Assembly: GCF_003343245.1 (NCBI RefSeq)
Contig: NZ_CP024901.1
Coordinates: forward strand, 2,666,001 to 2,730,000
Length of the DNA stretch: 64,000 nt
Reading direction: 5' to 3'
From: Photorhabdus laumondii subsp. laumondii
GTDB taxonomy: Bacteria > Pseudomonadota > Gammaproteobacteria > Enterobacterales > Enterobacteriaceae
The translations under genes were made by a program, and so were the position numbers. The notes below the pieces were generated by a model. That model searched no databases. It saw only the letters and a program-made list of their open reading frames with translations, and was not told where the DNA came from. This document shows positions 46,100 to 57,200 of the stretch, one piece after another (positions within the stretch are counted from its first letter, which is position 1; every line of letters begins with the position of its first letter).

Positions 46100-46145
46100 A
46101 CCCCAATTATATGGGGTGGCCATGTCAAAATGGCCATCTTTTTTT
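46100..46145 (+). terminator. Displaced terminator, probably of the lipase gene
   Basis: Two stacked hairpins occur: ACCCCA/TGGGGT (46100-46117) and TGGCCAT/ATGGCCA (46117-46136). The second is followed by TCTTTTTTT on the plus strand, a classic Rho-independent terminator. The only plus-strand gene upstream is the lipase, 1.25 kb away across the IS630 element and repeat C. Confidence 0.8.
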
Positions 46146-46188
46146 AGAGTCAGCTAAATAGTCAACATGGTAAAACAGAGATTTTCAT

Positions 46189-47160
46189 TTATTTTCCGAC
46201 CATGATATTTTCTGTTAATAAAGTGTGACTAACGGCATATTTCGCCTGCCATGCTTTAGGATTGATCAAATAATGTTGCCGGAAGCGTTTAGAAAAATGG
46301 CTTGGACTGGCGTAACCTACTGCGGTAGAAACATCAATAACACTCATGCCTTTTTTCAATAAATCTTCTGCGGTCGTCATGCGGACGTTTTCCAGATATT
46401 GATGGAAAGTGCGAAAAACAACCGCACGAAATCCCTCTTTTAATTTCCGTTCATTTAAACCAACCGCTCTTGATAATGATTTTATTGTCCAAGGGTAATG
46501 ATAATCACTGTTAATTATTTTTATTGCATTATAAACGGCGCGGCGTTGTAACCCGTTGACCATATTATATTGGCAATCATAAACTTGAGACGCCACACAA
46601 GCGAGTATTTCTAACGCTTTTGCCTTTAAATAAACCTTTCTTACATTGCCACTTAATTGGCACTCTTCTATTTGGTTCACTATTTGCATAAATGGTGGGT
46701 AGATGGGAGATGCCATCATCAATACATCACTGTAACTGGCGTTCTTTTCAAAACCTGCCGCTAATTGAGTAAAAGGTGGCAATTCCTGAGCTGCAATTTC
46801 GTTCAATGAAAAACGAATGTCGAGTATATGCCATGATCCGCAGCCAAAGAAGTTCATGCCTCGCGTCATTTTAGGTGAATAGAAAAATATCATCATTCCC
46901 GAATGAATATCTAATTCATCACCGTTTTCAATCGCCATTTTTCCTCTCCCGTTTAAAATAAACGCAATTGACACCGTTGGCGGCCCTTCACAATATTCTG
47001 TGACATCTTTGTTGAGTTCAAAGCGTAGCCGGTTTATGTGAATGCCGTCAGATAATTCCTCAATCAGTACAGGTGTACTTTTACTATTTTTATCCTCATG
47101 TGAATAATTACAATAATCAGCAGTGAAAACTTCTAATTTTTCACTATAGATTGTCTTCAT
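46189..47160 (-). CDS. ybtA: YbtA-like AraC-family regulator
   Basis: The 323-residue length is close to YbtA (319). The N-terminal sensing domain has YCEGPPTVSIAFILNGRGKM and DIHSGMMIFFYSPKMTRGM; the C-terminal AraC pair of helix-turn-helices has WTIKSLSRAVGLNERKLKEGF and MSVIDVSTAVGYASPSHFSKRF. YbtA activates receptor and synthase genes when its own siderophore is present and represses itself. It is divergent from fyuA across a 296-bp region with a Fur box, matching the Yersinia arrangement in function. Confidence 0.87.
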   Translation of the reverse strand: MKTIYSEKLEVFTADYCNYSHEDKNSKSTPVLIEELSDGIHINRLRFELNKDVTEYCEGPPTVSIAFILNGRGKMAIENGDELDIHSGMMIFFYSPKMTRGMNFFGCGSWHILDIRFSLNEIAAQELPPFTQLAAGFEKNASYSDVLMMASPIYPPFMQIVNQIEECQLSGNVRKVYLKAKALEILACVASQVYDCQYNMVNGLQRRAVYNAIKIINSDYHYPWTIKSLSRAVGLNERKLKEGFRAVVFRTFHQYLENVRMTTAEDLLKKGMSVIDVSTAVGYASPSHFSKRFRQHYLINPKAWQAKYAVSHTLLTENIMVGK

Positions 47161-47296
47161 GAGACCCCCTGTAGAATTAGCATTAGATGCTAGTTAAAAA
47201 TTGTTTCCGTACTTAAAACAGTATTTTTTACATATTAAAGACATTATATTTTTACTGTGTATATATATTCTGATTGTAAATATAACGCAATTTATC

Positions 47297-47315
47297 ATTA
47301 ATGAGAATCATTATC
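47297..47315. promoter_or_regulatory. Fur box between ybtA and fyuA
   Basis: ATTAATGAGAATCATTATC matches the 19-bp Fur consensus GATAATGATAATCATTATC at 16 positions by eye. It lies 140 bp before the receptor gene and on the other side 137 bp from the regulator start, so iron repression of both is likely. Confidence 0.85.
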
Positions 47316-47456
47316 AATAGTACGTAATGCGCTACTTTTGTCCCTATTCCGTTAGCCCTGATGGAAGACTATCGATAATCTCCCGTTATGTTTTTTGTTT
47401 TACCACACCTAATTTTCGTAAAACATGATTTAAACAGTGCATAACGAGTTATTTAT

Positions 47457-49463
47457 ATGAGAAAAAAATACGCTAGGGCGTCTGTCTTATGTTGTTTAAT
47501 TTCGCCTGTGGTATGGGCAGAACATTCGTCTGGCGCGACAGAAGATGCTTTGATTGTAACGGCCAATAAACGAGAAGAAGCGTTAAATAAAGTGGATGGT
47601 AGCGTTCTGGTTAAAACAGGCGAGGAACTTGTACAGGCCGGTATCACTCAAGTACAAGATCTTGAGCGCGCTTTCCCTGGTTTACAAATCCGCTCACGAG
47701 GTAATAGAACCTATTCAGCAACCACCATTCGCGGTATTAGTTCACCGGATTTCTACTCGCCTTCTGTTCGAATTTATGTCGATGGTGTTCCTCAGGATCA
47801 CCAATTCCTAACACAAGAATTAATCAACGTGGAACGTGTCGAACTATTACGTGGCCCGCAAGGGACTTTATATGGCGGAAATGCACAAGCGGGTGTTATT
47901 AATATCGTCACCCGTTCGCCGCAAGAAGGCCCTTGGCTTAATCTTTCCGGTAATTACTCCAAGTTGAAACAAGGTGGTTCTTTCAGCGGATCAATACCGC
48001 TTATTGAAGATCTCCTTTATGGTAGTACCAGCCTGCGTTGGGTAAAAGAGCCTGGGCAAATTGATGCACCAAATCGTGGCGATAAAAATATTGATTCCAG
48101 CAAAACCTGGCTCGGTCGAGGGCAACTGACATTTGCGCCAGAAGATTCTTCGTTCAGTGCTGAACTTAGCTTTGCTCATGAAGATCTCGATTCCCATGAA
48201 GAACTCTATTTAAACGACGAACAATTTCGTCGGAAAGAATATGATGGCCCTATCCCTGATTTAACCCGGCGGGTTAACAGTTATGCATTCAAGGCTGAAT
48301 ATGATTTCGGCGACAGTGTGTTAACCAGTGTGACTTCTTATCAGGATCGCGATATTTACCGTGATTTCATTGGTGGTAAATGGAAAGAGAAACATCATGC
48401 CACTACGCAAGAGCTGCGTTTGAACTCCAATTTCTCAAATGGGATTACCACTGTTCTCGGTGGCTGGTTCTCAGATGAAAAGAATAAACATCATACCAGT
48501 GGTTATCCCGGTTACTATGGCGATGCGGCTAACACAATAAAAGGAAAATCGCTGGCACTGTTTGGTGAGGTGAAATTACCCTTTGCTTCTCAGTGGGATT
48601 TGACTCTGGGTGGTCGTTTGTCCCATGAAAAATCGCAGATAGACTATGCGGGCCGTTCTGGCATGGCAGCAATCGAAGCTTTTGATAACCAAGTTTCCAG
48701 CAAGGAGTTTACACCTAAGACTGCATTGGGTTGGCAATTGACGCCAGATACCCGTTTCTATCTCTCTGCCACTAAAGGGTACAAACCCGGTGGATTCAAT
48801 AACATTGTCTCCTCCGCCAATGATAGCAAACCCTACAATACTGAAACCTCAGATAATTATGAGCTCGGCTGGCATACCTCGTTCTTTGATAATGCAGTGA
48901 CATTAGACAGCGCTGTTTACTACATTCGTTCGAAAGATAAACAAATTTATGTTGGTCCGATCGGTGCACAGTTTATACGCAATGTGGGTAAAGCAGAGAG
49001 CAAAGGCATTGAGTTGAGTAGCCAGATTAAGCCAATGAAAGGGCTGAAATTTTCTCTTGGAGGAAGCGTAGGCAAATCAAACTTCACTGATGCAACCGAT
49101 GCAGAGAATGGCATAAATTATGACAATAAACGTCTGCCTTATGCGCCAGATGTCATGCTTAATGCAAGTTTTGACTACTTGATTGATCAAACATTGTTAC
49201 CCGGTAACCTCTATTTAAATGCCGGTGCCCGCTACTATTCAAAAAGCTACTTTAATGAAGCGAATACTCTTGAACAGGGGGGATACACCCTCTATGACGC
49301 ATCATTAAGTTTAGAAATGGCACATGGGGTGAATGTAAAACTCTATGGCGAAAATCTGGGCGATAAAAAGTATCGTGTCTCAAGTTTCACCGTGGGGCCA
49401 AATACGCTCAGTATGATCAATAAAGGCTTGAATGTTGGGCTGGATGTGAGTATCTCACTATGA
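47457..49463 (+). CDS. fyuA: TonB-dependent siderophore receptor (FyuA-like)
   Basis: The 668-residue length is near FyuA/Psn (673). It has a signal peptide (1-21, end VVWA), a TonB-box-like ALIVTANKR segment, a plug domain (QVQDLERAFPGLQIRSRG, VELLRGPQGTLYGGNAQAG, VINIVTRSPQ) and a 22-strand-type barrel. The end is KYRVSSFTVGPNTLSMINKG, then DVSISL. It would import the ferric siderophore made by the downstream Irp proteins. It is the first gene of the plus-strand operon and overlaps ybtX by 4 bp. Confidence 0.92.
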   Translation: MRKKYARASVLCCLISPVVWAEHSSGATEDALIVTANKREEALNKVDGSVLVKTGEELVQAGITQVQDLERAFPGLQIRSRGNRTYSATTIRGISSPDFYSPSVRIYVDGVPQDHQFLTQELINVERVELLRGPQGTLYGGNAQAGVINIVTRSPQEGPWLNLSGNYSKLKQGGSFSGSIPLIEDLLYGSTSLRWVKEPGQIDAPNRGDKNIDSSKTWLGRGQLTFAPEDSSFSAELSFAHEDLDSHEELYLNDEQFRRKEYDGPIPDLTRRVNSYAFKAEYDFGDSVLTSVTSYQDRDIYRDFIGGKWKEKHHATTQELRLNSNFSNGITTVLGGWFSDEKNKHHTSGYPGYYGDAANTIKGKSLALFGEVKLPFASQWDLTLGGRLSHEKSQIDYAGRSGMAAIEAFDNQVSSKEFTPKTALGWQLTPDTRFYLSATKGYKPGGFNNIVSSANDSKPYNTETSDNYELGWHTSFFDNAVTLDSAVYYIRSKDKQIYVGPIGAQFIRNVGKAESKGIELSSQIKPMKGLKFSLGGSVGKSNFTDATDAENGINYDNKRLPYAPDVMLNASFDYLIDQTLLPGNLYLNAGARYYSKSYFNEANTLEQGGYTLYDASLSLEMAHGVNVKLYGENLGDKKYRVSSFTVGPNTLSMINKGLNVGLDVSISL

Positions 49464-50704
49464 CGCATAATATCTCCCATCCCCGCCATATATCGTTGCT
49501 ATTATTGACTTTGGCAGGGGTTTATACCCTCCAAAGTACGATCGGCATGTTAACGTTACAAAGTATGCCAGCGTTTTTGCGTAGCCACGGCGTAACCCCG
49601 GATAAAATCGGCTTGCTCTACTTGTTGATGCTGCCTTGGGCATTCAAATTCCTTTGGGCACCTATTATAGAGCGCTATCGTAAATCGGGTTCGGGGGATA
49701 CAAATCCCCGTCGTATCATGATTTGCGGTAATCTGTTAATTACCTTGCTTTTTTGTGCAATGTCACTGGCAAAACCTGCCGAACATATGCCGCTGATTAT
49801 CGTCGGTCTATTTCTAATCACCATTTGCCTGACGGTGGTGGATACCACCACCGATGGTCACGCTATTGACCGGTTATCACCAAAACATCGCCCTTGGTGC
49901 AATGTTATGCAAGTTGGCGGCGGTTATTTGGGTTCTATCATTGGCAGCGGTCTGTTTCTATACCTGGTTTCACTGTATGGTTGGCACATTGGTGCCGGGG
50001 TATTAGCCATCGTGATTCTATTGATGTCACTGCCTGCCCTATTTTTACGCGAAACACAGGTAGAAAAAGCACCAACGGTTTTAAAAGCCCCGGTTGCCCC
50101 TTCTCTCAAAAATGCACTCCGTCGGGCACCGGTTAGACAAGCATTGGTTTTGATATTGCTGTGTATGATCGGTACGCGCCTTTCACTTGGTATGCTTTCG
50201 CCGTTTTTGATCGATCGCGGTGTGGATTTAACTCAACTTGGTATCATTGCCGCCAGTGGTGGTGCATTAGCTGGATTATCTGGTGTTCTGCTTGGTGGCA
50301 TCATTGTACGTAAATTCGGTGCTGTCCAGACTTTACTGTCTGTCATACTGCTTGAATCTATCGTATTAGCCGGTATTTTCTGGCTTGCCCGGCAACCAGA
50401 AGCGCCGTTATCCCTGCTTTCAGCCGCATATGTTTTCATCACCTTAATCACTGCCGCCAAATTTGTTGCGCTGTATACCCAGATGATGTCGCTCGCCGCG
50501 GGTGCTCAGTCCGGTGTGGATTTTGCATTGATGCAATCCGCAGATATGGGTATTGCAATTATCTGTTCAGTGTTGGGTGGATTGATTGTTACTAAAGCAG
50601 GCTATTCTGCCCTTTTCGTTCTTGCACTTCTCTTCACTTTCATTGCCTTGTTCTGGATATTGCGTAAGTTCCATAATTTCCACAAGGAGAGCGTGAATGC
50701 GTAA
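49460..50704 (+). CDS. ybtX: MFS siderophore permease (YbtX / RhtX-FptX type)
   Basis: The 414-residue major-facilitator protein has about 12 membrane segments. Family-like features are LAGVYTLQSTIGMLTLQSMP, LLYLLMLPWAFKFLWAPIIERYR and DTTTDGHAIDRLSPKHRPW. It belongs to the AmpG/RhtX-like group found in yersiniabactin and pyochelin clusters, where it moves the siderophore or its complex across the inner membrane; the direction is not settled by sequence. It overlaps fyuA and ybtP by 4 and 8 bp. Confidence 0.87.
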   Translation: MTHNISHPRHISLLLLTLAGVYTLQSTIGMLTLQSMPAFLRSHGVTPDKIGLLYLLMLPWAFKFLWAPIIERYRKSGSGDTNPRRIMICGNLLITLLFCAMSLAKPAEHMPLIIVGLFLITICLTVVDTTTDGHAIDRLSPKHRPWCNVMQVGGGYLGSIIGSGLFLYLVSLYGWHIGAGVLAIVILLMSLPALFLRETQVEKAPTVLKAPVAPSLKNALRRAPVRQALVLILLCMIGTRLSLGMLSPFLIDRGVDLTQLGIIAASGGALAGLSGVLLGGIIVRKFGAVQTLLSVILLESIVLAGIFWLARQPEAPLSLLSAAYVFITLITAAKFVALYTQMMSLAAGAQSGVDFALMQSADMGIAIICSVLGGLIVTKAGYSALFVLALLFTFIALFWILRKFHNFHKESVNA

Positions 50705-52496
50705 TCATGATACTTCTGCTCAGAGTTCGCCGGAGCAGCGTGCGGCTGATGCCGGCGTTATTAAAGAGTTATGGTACATGATGCGCCCATACCGCACGTT
50801 GAGTTACGTTGCTATTGCACTTGCCATTCTTTCCGCCGGCCTGCAAATATTGCCGGCGGCGGTTGCCGGGCTCATCACCCAATCTATCTATGACGGGCAA
50901 TATGACACGCTATTGAATTATGGCGTTATGTTATTGGGATTCACGTTTGCCGCTATGTTGACCTTTAGTGGTTCAACGTTTTTTGCTCATTTGGTTGCTG
51001 CCGATGTGCAAGCTGATGTTCGCCGCAATATCAGCAGTAAGTTGAAGTCTGTACCTTTGGGCTTTTTCATGCTGACCGACAGCACTGAAATAAAAAAGAT
51101 GATGCTAGATGACGTCGAACAGCTTGAAGATGGTATTGCTCATATCATTCCAGAGATGTCTGCTACCTTATTTGGTCCATTGATCGCATTGAGTGTCATG
51201 TTAGCCATTGATTGGCGGTTAGCCTTGGCGGCCTTCGCGCCGACTTTGGGTGCCTGCTTGTTATTTGTCTATATTCAGATAAAAGTTCAAACGACAACTC
51301 AGCGTTTTTATGCAGCCCAAAACCGTATTGCTTCAACAATGGGTGAAGTTATTAATGCGATTCCTGTGGTCAAAACCTATTCAGGCGGCAAGGTTGCGTT
51401 GCAACGCGCTGAGAAAGCGTTTACTGCCCTGACTCGGATTATTGACGTTTGGGTTGAGAAAGTGCAGGTCAAATCCAGCCGGTTTTTCGTGTTATCCAGT
51501 GCTAACCTGTTGTTTGTCCTCCCTTTGGCGGTCTGGTTATTGAACCGACAAGAGATCACTTTATTCGAATTGACTTTCTTTATTTTGGCGGCAATGGCAT
51601 TCGGTAATATTGCCTCATCCATGTTCGCTGTGATGACACGTTTGCAACAGCAAGAGGCGTTGATCACACGTTATCGTTGGTTAATGAATCAACCTGAACT
51701 AGCGCCTTGCACCCAAAGCCAAACACCCGCCGATCACAGCGTCGCCCTGCACAATGTCAGTTTCTCCTACCAAGATAAGCAGGGGAATGCATTAAATAAC
51801 ATTTCATTTTCTATACCGGCGGGCAGTTCATTAGCTTTAGTCGGTGCCAGTGGTTCGGGTAAATCTACTGTAGCGAGTCTTATCGCACGTCTTTGGGACC
51901 CTCAGCATGGTCAGGTGACTATTGGCGGTGTTGATATCCGTAATATGGATGAACCGACGCTACGCAATAACGTCTCTTTTGTTTTCCAGCGGGTGTTTCT
52001 GTTCAACGATACGGTGGCTAATAACATACGATTAGCCCGTCCTAATGCCTCACTGGCCGAAGTTGAAACGGCGGCTACCGCAGCGCAAGCTCATCAATTT
52101 ATTCAGCAATTACCACAAGGCTACGACACCGTACTGAACGGTGGCGTGAGTTTATCGGTAGGTGAAAAACAGCGTATTGCCGTTGCCGCCGCTATTCTGA
52201 AAAACGCCCCAATTCTTGTATTGGACGAAGCTACAGCCTATGCCGATCCAGAATGTGAAAAAGAGATGCAACAGGCACTCAATGCCTTATGCCGCAATAA
52301 GACTGTGATTGTCATTGCCCATCGTCTACCGACTATCCGTCATCTTGATCGAATAATGGTTTTAGATAAAGGACAGATTATCGAACAAGGAACCCATGAT
52401 GAACTGGCCGCACAGCAAGGTGCATACGCCAGACAGTGGGCTGCTTGGCGGGGAGAAAAAACCGGGACAGGAGCAAATTATCATGGGGCTATTTAA
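50697..52496 (+). CDS. ybtP: ABC transporter subunit YbtP-like
   Basis: The 599-residue protein is a fused six-helix membrane domain plus ATPase. Walker A is GASGSGKST near 383, the signature motif is LSVGEKQR near 488 and Walker B is ILVLDEATAYADPE near 508; HRLPTIRHLD is the switch His region. The signature has Val for the usual second Gly. YbtP and YbtQ form an exporter-type-fold heterodimer that imports ferric yersiniabactin in Yersinia. It is coupled to ybtX and ybtQ by overlap. Confidence 0.9.
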   Translation: MRNHDTSAQSSPEQRAADAGVIKELWYMMRPYRTLSYVAIALAILSAGLQILPAAVAGLITQSIYDGQYDTLLNYGVMLLGFTFAAMLTFSGSTFFAHLVAADVQADVRRNISSKLKSVPLGFFMLTDSTEIKKMMLDDVEQLEDGIAHIIPEMSATLFGPLIALSVMLAIDWRLALAAFAPTLGACLLFVYIQIKVQTTTQRFYAAQNRIASTMGEVINAIPVVKTYSGGKVALQRAEKAFTALTRIIDVWVEKVQVKSSRFFVLSSANLLFVLPLAVWLLNRQEITLFELTFFILAAMAFGNIASSMFAVMTRLQQQEALITRYRWLMNQPELAPCTQSQTPADHSVALHNVSFSYQDKQGNALNNISFSIPAGSSLALVGASGSGKSTVASLIARLWDPQHGQVTIGGVDIRNMDEPTLRNNVSFVFQRVFLFNDTVANNIRLARPNASLAEVETAATAAQAHQFIQQLPQGYDTVLNGGVSLSVGEKQRIAVAAAILKNAPILVLDEATAYADPECEKEMQQALNALCRNKTVIVIAHRLPTIRHLDRIMVLDKGQIIEQGTHDELAAQQGAYARQWAAWRGEKTGTGANYHGAI

Positions 52497-54243
52497 TCGT
52501 CTCCAGCAACATCTATCACCAAAACTACAAAGAGTTTGGTTTAAGGGATTGTTATATAAACAGTTTGATACCGTTGCGATTATGGCTCAACTGGCTATTG
52601 CTGCCTGGGCTATTACCCATCTAGGGGAAAGTGACAATCCTATGTTGCCGCTTATCACTTTGGGATTACTGGTTATTTTATTGTTGCTGCGATTTACTTT
52701 TATGGCTCGCGCATTACGTAAACTCACCATTGCCGCCTATGGTTTAGGCATAGAAATTCGTCGCTCTCTGCTACAACGCCTTGTCAGTATGTCTGTCGCC
52801 ACTATTCGGGGATTGAGCGCTGGAAAAATAGCGTTGACGTTATCTGAAGATGTGCAATGGCAGGAAAATCAGTCAGCCTATACCACACCGCAAATCGCTT
52901 GTCAGGTGATGATGCTGACTCTCATCTACTTAGCTTTATTCTGGTTCGATTGGGTGGTTGCCGGTAGTGCATTATTAGTGCTGATGGTTGGAATGTTCAT
53001 CTTGGGAGCTATCCGTAAAAAACTGAATGAAATATTGCGCTTGCGTGCCACTATGATGGCTGAGGTATCCGAAGCTATCGTTGAGTACGCCCAAGGTATG
53101 TCCTTTATTCGTGCTGCGGCAGCAACCACGACGGTAGAACAGCGTTTTGACCGCGAAATCGACCAATTACGTGTCGCATTCCGCCGCGGGGTATTCAGAA
53201 GTATTCCGCTACTGAGCCTGTTTTACATCATCATTGATACCAGCGTGGTCGTTGGCATTCTGGCTGGTGCTCTGCGTTTTAATTCACCAGAAGCATTAAC
53301 ACTTTCAGAAATACTTATCACTATTCTGTTGTTGTTTGCCACGATTACCCCTCTACGTGGGATCATCCCCTTACTCAATATTACGGCCTTAACGCAAGTA
53401 GGTGAAACCCATATTGCAGAGATAGAAGCCGTTGCAACGCAAGCTTCCGGGCCACTAGCTGCGCCAGACAAATATGATGTTGAAGTTAATGACATTTCGT
53501 TTAGCTATCCAGGTACCAATCAACCCGCTATCCAAAATGTGTCGTTTTATGCGCCGCAAGGCAGTATGACCGCTATTGTCGGACCCAGTGGCAGTGGGAA
53601 ATCCACACTGGCTTATCTATTACTCTCTTTCTATCAACTGGATAAGGGAGAAATCCGTCTGGGTGGAAATGATATCCATCATTACCAAACCCAAGCATTG
53701 TATGACACCGTGACTATGGTATTTCAGGAAACCGCACTATTTCAGGATACCGTCGCTAACAATCTCCGGTTGGGTGATCCCAATGCAACCCAATTAGAAC
53801 TGGAACAAGCAGCTCGTCTTGCCAATATTCACGATACGATTTTGGCATTACCACAAGGATACGATACTCCGCTAGGCGTGGATGGCGGTACGCTGTCTGG
53901 TGGCGAGCGTCAGCGCCTTGCCATTGCCCGTGCCATTTTAAAGCAATCTCCGGTTTTATTCCTTGACGAAGCGACGGCTTCTCTCGATCCCGAAAACGAA
54001 CAGTTGATACAACAGGCGTTTGATTCTCTTACCCGGAATAAAACAGTTTTTGTTATCGCTCATCGGCTGAGCACGATAACCCGCGCTGACCAGATATTGG
54101 TGATGGATCATGGAACCCTTTGTGATAGCGGCACTCATGACGAATTGTTAGCGCGTTGTTCACTTTATCAATCTCTTTGGGAAAACCATCTCGGCTCAGA
54201 AGAGCACTGGCATCTATATCCAAATAAGCCAAATAAGGTGTAA
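52483..54243 (+). CDS. ybtQ: ABC transporter subunit YbtQ-like
   Basis: The protein has about 586 residues, with six membrane helices and a canonical ATPase: Walker A GPSGSGKST near 367, signature LSGGERQRLAIARAIL near 470, Walker B VLFLDEATASLDPE near 490 and AHRLSTITRAD. ATG at 52483 begins MGLFNRLQQHLSPKLQ and follows AGGAG; a frame reaching 52396 lies within ybtP and is rejected. It pairs with YbtP, and only this subunit has a fully consensus signature. Confidence 0.9.
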   Translation: MGLFNRLQQHLSPKLQRVWFKGLLYKQFDTVAIMAQLAIAAWAITHLGESDNPMLPLITLGLLVILLLLRFTFMARALRKLTIAAYGLGIEIRRSLLQRLVSMSVATIRGLSAGKIALTLSEDVQWQENQSAYTTPQIACQVMMLTLIYLALFWFDWVVAGSALLVLMVGMFILGAIRKKLNEILRLRATMMAEVSEAIVEYAQGMSFIRAAAATTTVEQRFDREIDQLRVAFRRGVFRSIPLLSLFYIIIDTSVVVGILAGALRFNSPEALTLSEILITILLLFATITPLRGIIPLLNITALTQVGETHIAEIEAVATQASGPLAAPDKYDVEVNDISFSYPGTNQPAIQNVSFYAPQGSMTAIVGPSGSGKSTLAYLLLSFYQLDKGEIRLGGNDIHHYQTQALYDTVTMVFQETALFQDTVANNLRLGDPNATQLELEQAARLANIHDTILALPQGYDTPLGVDGGTLSGGERQRLAIARAILKQSPVLFLDEATASLDPENEQLIQQAFDSLTRNKTVFVIAHRLSTITRADQILVMDHGTLCDSGTHDELLARCSLYQSLWENHLGSEEHWHLYPNKPNKV

Positions 54244-54285
54244 CCCCCACCGCTTCGTAACCGTTATTATTTATAGGATATCTTC

Positions 54286-57200
54286 ATGCACAAGGATTTT
54301 GTCTCTCCAGATTCACTGCGTCAGATCATATCTGGCCTGTTTACTCAAAAAAATACACTGGTGGATGATAACGATGATTTAATTCGCAAAGGGCTGGACT
54401 CAATGCAAATGATGGCATTGTTAAACCAGTTGAGGCGTCAGGGATATCGCGTCACCCTTCGTGAACTGTATCAAAAACCCACACTGTATGCCTGGAGCCA
54501 GCTTCTGCAACGTCATGCGCCTGTTACTCATACAGCACTTAAGCCTGATGTGGCGCAGCCATTGATTGCGGATGCTCGTCCGTTCCCGTTGACTGCGGTA
54601 CAACATGCGTATTTTGTTGGGCGTTCGCCAGAACAGACATTGGGAGGAGTCGGTTGCCATTTATATCAAGAATTTGACGGTATCGGGTTGGAGCCTGAAC
54701 CACTGGAAGCGGCAATTCATAAGTTGATTCAGCGACATCCGATGTTACGAGTGCGGTTTTTGCCCGATGGTCGCCAGCAAGGGATGGCCGATGCTTATTG
54801 GAAAAAATTAACGGTTCATGACCTGCGCAGCTTTACAGCAGAAGAACAGCGACAAGCGCTGAATAATATACGTGAACAACTAAGCCATCGGGTATTACAG
54901 GTTGAACAAGGGGAAACGTTCGATATTCAGCTAAGTCTGTTTGGAGAGAATCAGCACCGGTTGCACGCTAATATTGATTTGCTGATCATGGATGCCGCCA
55001 GTTTTAGCCTGTTCTTTACTGAACTGGCGGCATTAATTGTTAAACGCAACCTGCCGGTTATTCCTTCTGACTACGATTTTTGCCGCTATTTGGTGCAATA
55101 TCAGGCGCAATTTGCGCAGGCTCGACAAGAAGCAGAGATATTCTGGCGTAACCGGTTAGATACCCTTCCCCCTGCCCCTCAACTCCCTCTGGCTAAGGAA
55201 CCTTCCCTAATAAAAAACGTCCGCATTCAGCGCAGATGCTTCCGTTTGGCTCCTGAATATTGGCAACGTTTTAAACAACTTGCTCAACAAAATGGTGTTA
55301 CGCCAACGATGGCATTGGCAACCGCATTTGCCGGTTTATTATGTCGCTGGAATCATGCTCCCCGTCTGTTGTTTAACCTGACGTTGTTTGACAGAGCGCC
55401 ATTGCACACGGAAGTTGACAACCTGTTGGCCGACTTTACTAATATTTTGCTGTTAGATATTCCCGCTGATAACTTGCCGTTCTGCCAACTGGCTCAAGAC
55501 GCGCAAGCAACATTTGCTGAAGCTTACGAACACCGCCATTGGTCTGGTGTAGAAGTTTTACGTGAACTTAAAAAACGCGGTAGTCATCCACATGGTGCGC
55601 CAATTGTGTTTACCAGCAATTTAGGTCGACCTTTATATGGTGAAAATACCCGTGATGTTCTGGGAAAACCAAGTTGGGGAATATCACAAACCCCTCAGGT
55701 ATGGCTGGATTTCGTTGCATTTGAACATGAAAACACGCTGAATATTCAGTGGGATAGTAACGATGAACTCTTTCCTGACGGGTTAATGGATACCTTATTT
55801 ACTGCCTATCAGGGGTTCATTGGAAATTTAACGGAAAACGCTACACAGTGGAGTAAAGAATTACCGGATCTGATGCCTAAATCGCAATACCAACTGCGGT
55901 ATCAGATCAATAACACAACTGAACCTTTGCCGGATGCTCTTCTGCATGAAGGGGTGTTTTTGCAGGCAGAACGCACACCAAATATTGTTGCTTTGGTGAC
56001 TAATAATAAGGAAATCAGTTATGGTGAATTAAGTTTGGCCGCTCGCCGGTTAGCAACCGTGTTGCAAAAAATGTCGGTTATACCGGGAGATCGGGTTGCC
56101 ATTAGCATGGAAAAAAGTGTCGGACAAATTGTTGCGGTATTGGCGATACTTTATATCGGCGGCGTTTATGTACCGGTTCCTGTTGATCAGCCAGTAAACC
56201 GACGTCGTGCTATCTGCGAAAGTGCTGGGATTCGCGTCGTTATCATTGATCCTGAACAACACATTGATCTTGAAAAACAAGGTGATGACTGGTCACAAGA
56301 TGTGCATTGTGTTTCTTGGCATCAGGATGAGCAATGGCCGCCTTTGGCAAACATGGTTAAGCGTGCGGTTACTGATCCGGCTTATATCATCTATACCTCT
56401 GGTTCAACCGGTATACCAAAAGGCGTCGTTATCAGCCACCAGAGCGCACTCAATACCTGTTTGGATATCAATCGCCGTCATCAGGTCCAAAGTAGCGACC
56501 GGTTATTGGCACTCTCTGCTCTACATTTCGACCTCTCCGTTTATGACATTTTCGGTATTCTCACCGCGGGAGGTGCGCTGGTATTAATTAATGAAGCACA
56601 GCGTCGTGACCCATCAACTTGGGAAATGCTGATCGCGCGTCATCATGTGACGTTGTGGAATAGTGTGCCCGCACTGTTCGATATGTTACTGACCTATTGC
56701 GAAGGCATGGAGGTCGATGCGCCGAAAGCACTTCGTACTGTGATGTTGTCCGGGGACTGGATCGGTTTGTCACTGCCTGAACGTTACCGCGCCTTCAATC
56801 CTGATGGTGTTTTGAGTGCAATGGGCGGTGCTACAGAAGCGGCTATTTGGTCAAACGAATATATCGTCAAAGCAGTTGAAGCACAGTGGCGCTCCATTCC
56901 GTATGGCTATCCTTTAGCTAACCAGCGCTACCGTGTCGTGGGTGAAGATGGTCGTGATTGCCCTGATTGGGTTGTCGGTGAGCTTTGGATTGGTGGCTCC
57001 GGTGTCGCATTAGGCTACTTTAATGATGAAGAACGTACTTCCGCTCAATTTGTTGTCGATCAAGGGGAACGCTGGTACCGCACCGGTGATCTGGGTTGTT
57101 ACCATCCTGAAGGTTGGCTTGAATTTCTGGGACGTCGTGATAGTCAGGTAAAAATTGGTGGTTACCGAATTGAGTTGGGGGAAATTGATGCGGCCCTTAA

